Positions 58,864-64,000 of a stretch of DNA of 64,000 nt are shown piece by piece. A program made the position numbers and the translations under genes. The first letter of the stretch is position 1; each line of letters opens with the position of its first letter. The notes under the pieces are model-generated. The model was given only the letters and a program-made list of their open reading frames with translations, searched no databases and was not told the DNA's origin. The stretch spans positions 21,430,293 to 21,494,292 of the forward strand of contig NC_079514.1 in the NCBI RefSeq assembly GCF_000801105.2, in the 5' to 3' direction. Source of the stretch: Raphanus sativus. Lineage: Eukaryota; Streptophyta; Magnoliopsida; Brassicales; Brassicaceae.

Positions 58864-60652
58864 TGATAGTAGAAGTTTTCAAGGCTTCCAAGTCAAATGA
58901 TAGTATATAAAGGTTGTCGAACCACAGAGAACTAGAGATCTATAACACCAAGAATACACAAACTCTCTTAATTTAAGCAAACAAGAAGATGGAAGATGAG
59001 TAACAAGCTAAGAAACTACTAATATGAACAAGGTGATCTCAAATCCAATCTAGAAACTAGTGCAAGAACTCAATCAAATGCTAAGGTGGACTCATGGGAC
59101 TAGGGACTTGATTTTGGGTGACTAAGATCCAAGCTAGAGTGGTAAACTATCAATCAAACACTTTCCTTATGCCTAGACACAACACTAAGCAAGCTCTATA
59201 TCTAGATGAATGCTCATTTGCTAAAGTAATTCAAGCATCAAATCTCTTTGGTTGAATATTACTAAAACAATCATTATGGACAAGTCTACTAGCAATCTTA
59301 GCCTCTTTAACAACAAATCTCTTTGGCAAAGTAGACTAAAAGCATTGAAGAGTTGGTTTAGACATTTCATCATACACCTTTCGGGCAGGAAATGTCTAGG
59401 GATCTATTTTAGTATGATCAAGACTAAAATAACATTAAGAACCCTCAACAAGCAAAGAAATAAGTAGATCTAACACTAAACACCATAGATCTTCACTAAT
59501 CACCCTTAATCACCCTAACCCATGAATCCAAAGTGTGTCTACTCCCTAATCTCCATGATAAACCTCAAATCCATATGAGATTCAAGGCTAATCATGTTAA
59601 TGATTAAGAGAAACAAGATTTAAGATGAAGAAATTCTTTAGAATGATAAAAAGATTCAAGCTTTTACAAAATGAGGCAAAGTCTAGAGAGAAAATGAGAT
59701 ACCATTAGGGTTTTTAGGTCTAAAAATATATATAGAGGAGCTAAAAACGAGCTGGTTTAGTTAAATTGGACCGGGTCAAACCGGAATAAACCGGTTAACA
59801 TAATGAAATCGTGTCTGTCTTCTCCAAAGCAGTCTGGTCGCTCTCTTGCGCCCGAGATCACTTCCCCGGTCATGGCTTCCCCGGTCCAGATTCCTTCTTC
59901 TCTCGCGTCTTCCACAGCTCGTCTCGAATCCAGCCTCAATGGCGAGTTCCTCCACCGCGACCAAGCTCTATCCTTGTTGCAAATCGAAGCTCGAGTCCTC
60001 CGTGAGTCCTCCGTCGCGTCTGTTTCAGACCATCAGAGAAGCTTCTTCGTCACCGGCTCAAGACCTCTCTATCTCTACGTCGTCACCGGACCAAGCTTCT
60101 TCCGCTGTGGTTCAAGTCGACAGCTTTCCACCGCAGCCATCGTGGTCATCTCTTCCATCACGGTCCAAGCTTCTCTTCCTCACGAGCTACCTCTATGCCG
60201 TGCTCTATCGCCGCTGTGGAGGCTCGCCGTCATGTCTCGTCCACCATATCCGGCGAAGAGAAAAGCTTCGTTTGTCTCCAATGGTGATTTCACAAGAGTT
60301 TTGCAAAATAGGTCCTTCAGCTTCTGATTAATTTCCAATTGGCCCACAACTTTGTAAATTATACAAATGACCTTACGAATCAGCCTCAAAGATTTTAATC
60401 TTCCAATCTAGCCCAGACGAAAATTAACTTTGCAGAGTGGTCCCCGCCTTTTGATAGTTCTCAATTTGGCCACAAACTTTGGAATTTGCGTGAATAACCT
60501 CTCAAATTGACCCCAAACATTCCAATGGTGCTTTCCAACCCCTAATGCATACAAATGAACAAATATATGCAATGTAGACACCTAAATACAATTCAAAACA
60601 CTAATATGAATAAGAAATGAATGCTAAAAACTATGAAAATCATGAGATATCA
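58864..60652 (-). repeat. 3' LTR of element H
   Basis: TGATAGTAGAAG to GAGATATCA on the plus strand, followed by the reversed polypurine tract. It includes a TTGTCGAACCACAG block near 58913 of the kind common in LTRs of this group. A GC-richer, Ser/Arg-rich coding-like stretch lies at 59803-60331. A ~125-bp imperfect duplication has copies beginning near 60336 and 60462. Confidence 0.75.
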
Positions 60653-62527
60653 ACTCTCCCACACTTATCCTTTACTTGTCCACAAGTAAATTTTCAAGAA
60701 CTCATGGAGGAGAAGTTTGAAAATGGAAGCTCATCACCAAAAGAAACTCTTCTTAGCCATCAACATGATATCCTTATATAATCATACCAAATAGCAAGAG
60801 CAAAAGCATTTTCCAACTCTAACTTCTCAAGGTCTATCCTATCTCCTTTGATCTCTACACTCATCATCATGAATCCACAAACAACAAATCAACCAACTCT
60901 CACATTTATTAAGCACAATCATAAGTGAATTCTTGCAAATGGTCAAATGGTCCAAATCATTTGGTTTGGAAAGAAATGGAAAGAAAAGGCTTTAGTGCAA
61001 AATGAATCAAGAGGTTAAAGGTGATCTTTAAAGGTGGTTTTCTCTCAAAACAAAGTAGCTTTGATATTGCACATAATATATCTAAGAAAAGGATCAACTC
61101 ATGCATACAATGCTCAATCTCCATTGTCCTACCTTTTTCTAAATATACAAATTGCCCCTTTATTCCCAATGCCAAACCTCACTCTCTTCACTCACCCAAA
61201 TATTTTCCAAAACACTCAAGAACACTTTCTTACTTATAACTATTTCTTTCTTTTGATGTCTACTAGGGATTTTCACACTTTTAAACACTTATTAGCTCAT
61301 ACTAACTTTTGCTAGCCCCCTTTCTTCATTCTTTATTCTCTTTTTTTTTATTCTTTTTTTTTTGTTTTTTTTTTGGAGGCCAAGACTTTCTTTACAAACT
61401 TGAGCTAGACTTTTCTTTTACTTATCCCTAATGACTTAATCTCTTTTGAGTTCTTAGAGTCTACCCTTTCTTTCATCACTTTTCACACTCCCAAGATCAA
61501 ATTTTACAACAATCCCATCCCATCCTAGAAGCTAGACAACATGAGTCTCAAAGCTAGCAAATAATGGAGACCAAGCATTGTCGATCCCAATACTCTCAAC
61601 ATTATGCATATGTAAAGCTTTCCAAAAAGACTTCACTCAACAATCAATGATGGCTTGAAAGGAGGGAAAGGTTTTAGGGAATGGACTACCACTTGAGTTT
61701 GTCAAAAAGATTGATAAAATAGGTGAGACAACTCAAGTGTGTATAGCCATGACTTAGTACACAAAAGACCATAAGCAAGAAGCATTAAGTTCATTCAGTT
61801 CAGATAAGATTGGAGTTGGCTTCAAAGATGAGAAGTTTCAACAATCAATGAGTTTCAAGAGGAGTTGCAAGGCTCGAAGTCTACAAGTTTTCAAAAGAGT
61901 GCTCAAGCTACTTGTCATGATTACAAAGGGTATCAAATTGAGTACTTAGCATGATCTCTTTACAAGGTTGACTCCCAATGCATGAATGCAACTTATATGC
62001 TTCTATACTCAATCCTAAAGATGCAAATGATGCAACTAAATGCTTCCTAATTTTTTTTTAATGCAAATAAGTATGCAATGCATGAGACTCATGACAAGTA
62101 AACAAAACAAAAAACAATGTGAGATAGTAGACTCTCCCCCAAACTTACTTCACACAGTCCCTTGTGTGAGAGTAAGCTCAAAGAAGAGATCTAAGGAAAA
62201 TAAAGAAACATGAGAATTAAATATGTACAGGGTTGGAATGGCACATACTTGGAGTTATAGGCTGAATTGGGTGGTAGAGGACCCTTGGCCTCGGGTTTGT
62301 TGCACAGGTAGACATGGGCTGAAGTGGAGGAATGAAGATGGCTAGAGTTGCAAGGCATGGCCACCTTTCTTCTCTTATCTAGCATAGACCCAACCTGAAC
62401 AACCTCAACCATACTTATTAAACAACTTAAAAAGAAAGAAAGATAAAGAAATATACACAATGGATAAACATGGGACTTCCTCCCAAGTGAGCTTGTTTTA
62501 AGTCTCTAGCTTGACTTTGTGTGCATG
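60653..62527 (-). other. 3' untranslated region, hairpins and purine tracts (element H)
   Basis: No convincing gene. Reversed polypurine tract ACTCTCCCACACTTATCC at 60653-60670, hairpin TTTACTTG-TCCA-CAAGTAAA at 60669-60688, T-rich run at 61341-61374, reversed internal purine tract ACTCTCCCCCAAACTTAC near 62132, and hairpin at 62471-62485. Confidence 0.65.
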
Positions 62528-63099
62528 CTAATCATAGGTATCAAAAGGCTGAGCCAATGCACCTTTAGTCCTTCTCCTACAAGAACAAGAAACCAAATGC
62601 GCAAAGGAGCACACTACTGTCCATAGAAAATAGACAGATTTTTCATCAAAGAGCTTCACTAAAGATGTATCATGAATCATGAGATGCTCTTTGAGGTTCA
62701 AATGGTCATGAGAATCAAATGCATTTGGTGGAAAGACAAAGTCAACTACAGGTTCAAACGAGGTCTTAACAAAGTAGTCAACTCTATCTCCATCAACTGA
62801 ATAAAACACAATGTTCACATTCTCATGATTCTTTTTGACAAGGGGATTTTCTATCTCAAGCAAGAGCTTATCCACATCAAGTTCATCCCCTATATCAGCA
62901 AGAGCAAGAAGAGGTCTAGGTTCATTAATAATCAAAAACTCAGATTCGAGATCAAACGAAGCACATAGATAGCTCTTGTCAAAACAAACTTCAATATGAT
63001 CTCTAGCAAGCTTTTCTATTCTCAACTCATCTAGCTTCCTAGTTTCACATATCAGATCAAGACATTCATTGATGAGCACAAGAGAATCATGATCATGGG
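62528..63099 (-). CDS. C-terminal part of a retrotransposon protein (element H)
   Basis: 190 codons open to the boundary at 63099 with no start, so the gene is truncated. It ends with stop codon TTA-strand position 62528-62530, 43 bp before the conserved hairpin, the same position as the tail of the extension in B and G. The protein is acidic and Leu-rich (VLINECLDLICETRKL, DELDVDKLLLEIENP) and ends in a basic Cys-rich tail. No known domain is seen. Confidence 0.5.
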
Positions 63100-63903
63100 T
63101 AGGGATGTTGTATTGGGTTCTAATATTTAGGGTAGTACCAACCCATCAAAAATTTTAAAAGCCCTAACCCAAAAGTTGTAACTGTAAATCATATTGGGTT
63201 TATTTGGGTTTACATTTGAAAATAAAGGGTTTTAACAGGGTTGAGCCCGTTTGATTTTTGTAAAGCAAAACTGATTTCAGCTTCTTCTTCGTTCTTCGTT
63301 CTCGACGTCAAAACAATAACTGTAAATCTCTCTCTCTCTGATTTTCGATCAACATCTCATCTCCTATCTCTCTCTCCCTTCTGGGTTTCATCATCTCAGC
63401 CTCTCTCTCTCCGATCCGTGGGTTTCATCATCTCAGTCTCTTTCTCCGATCTCAACGACGCCGTGGGTTTCATCATCTCAGACTCTCTCTCCGATCTCTC
63501 CCCGATCTCATCATCTCAGGTTCGATTTGATTCTTATCTCCTCCGATTTGGGTTTGATTTGTTTTTGAGAATGGGTTTTGGATCCTTACTGGCGTTTGTG
63601 TGTTTGATATTGCGTTACCTGATGAGTTTATTTGTTTTGATTCTGTAATTTGGTTCATCTTTACATCTTTAGCTACTTGTTAACTAATACTTGAGCTCTC
63701 TCTTGTTTTTGTATTGAGTTTAGATTGATTATCAATGATGGCATGATGGGTTTTATTTTAAGAGCATTACTGGTTTGTGTATTTTTCTGATGGCTTCGTT
63801 TGATTCCTGATGAGATTATTTGTTTTTGTATTGACTTTCAGCTACTGATACTATGGATTTTCAGCTACTGAGACAATGTGATGATATTTTTTTTGAATTG
63901 CAG
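63100..63903 (+). other. Promoter- and leader-like sequence, possibly the end of a transposon
   Basis: Starts TAGGGATGTTG where element H breaks, which could be the terminus of a hAT-type transposon. CT-rich leader sequence lies at 63275-63520. It includes imperfect repeats of GGGTTTCATCATCTCAG at 63383, 63420 and 63465, with a partial copy near 63503. Confidence 0.4.
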
Positions 63904-63990
63904 CAAAAGAAAGTGAAGCAGGCTGCAGAGAAGTTGAAGATAGCAGTTTCAGCAATCGAGGAGGTCCAACAGATAGCTGCAGGATTCTAG
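63904..63990 (+). CDS. Possible terminal exon, 28 codons
   Basis: A T-rich tract and TTGCAG end at 63903. From 63904 a frame of 28 codons, Lys/Ala/Glu-rich and helical-looking (KKVKQAAEKLKIAVSAIEEV), runs to TAG at 63988-63990. The leader upstream and this acceptor together suggest a small spliced gene or gene fragment. I do not recognise it. Confidence 0.35.
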   Translation, partial: QKKVKQAAEKLKIAVSAIEEVQQIAAGF

Positions 63991-64000
63991 AAGCTGTGCA

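Larger units (their letters stand above)
58864..63099 (-). mobile_element. Element H: 3' part of an Athila-like element of another family
   Basis: It reads on the minus strand: end of a coding region, hairpin TGGG-AGGAAGT-CCCA, long untranslated region with an internal purine tract, hairpin, polypurine tract and a 1789-bp LTR with TGATA/TATCA ends. Its sequence differs widely from A to G but the order of small motifs is the same. It has few or no TCGATCGA motifs. It is truncated at about 63099. Confidence 0.75.

Noticed and set aside
60957..61315. Overlapping short frames on both strands
   Set aside because: They lie in the untranslated region of element H next to its hairpin and have no recognisable content.
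1..64000. tRNA or rRNA genes
   Set aside because: The only tRNA-like words are the short primer-binding sites of the retrotransposons.

Overview
This is plant heterochromatin, almost certainly pericentromeric, from a member of the Brassicaceae. It is a stack of nested LTR retrotransposons, mostly Athila-like Ty3/gypsy elements. The evidence is the tRNA-Asp primer-binding site (TGGCGCCGTTGCCGGGGA), Athila-type Gag, retropepsin and ORF-1-like proteins, a Tat-type gypsy element with two RNase H domains, and no recognisable intact host gene. There are no rRNA, tRNA or CRISPR features.

Layout. 1-4935: 3' part of element A, an Athila relative with a post-pol ORF. It sits inside the 5' LTR of element B. 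4936-13387: element B, gag plus protease plus a long extension, no pol, decayed. 13400-26936: Tat-type gypsy element with TSD ACCAT, broken pol and a spliced-looking antisense gene. Inside it, 14705-20258 is a non-autonomous LTR element with TSD CGCAG. 27084-48401: element E on the minus strand, in three pieces. It is split by an unclassified ~3.2 kb segment (28849-41618), which itself carries element D (30272-39832, TSD ACGCT), and by element F (41969-47410, TSD ACAAG/AAAAG). 48402-50544: unclassified DNA with two related tandem arrays built around a GCTATAGC palindrome. 50545-58378: element G, truncated before its 3' LTR. 58379-58863: fragment with a GC-rich minisatellite. 58864-63099: element H, an Athila relative of another family on the minus strand. 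63100-64000: leader-like sequence with a short terminal exon.

How it works together. B, D, E, F and G are one family. Where intact enough to judge they keep LTRs, tRNA-Asp PBS, Gag, retropepsin, purine tracts and conserved hairpins, but have no reverse transcriptase, RNase H, integrase or Athila ORF. They should depend on an autonomous Athila, of which A is a candidate relative. D is the best preserved, with near-identical LTRs and a 1379-codon open frame.

The most unusual signal is a short palindromic motif, TCGATCGA (core TCGNNCGA), scattered by the dozen through coding sequence, untranslated sequence and LTRs of this lineage, on both strands and in all three reading frames. Selection or spread therefore seems to act on the DNA (or RNA), not on a peptide. 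Two small hairpins near the 3' end of the elements also show compensatory base changes between families.
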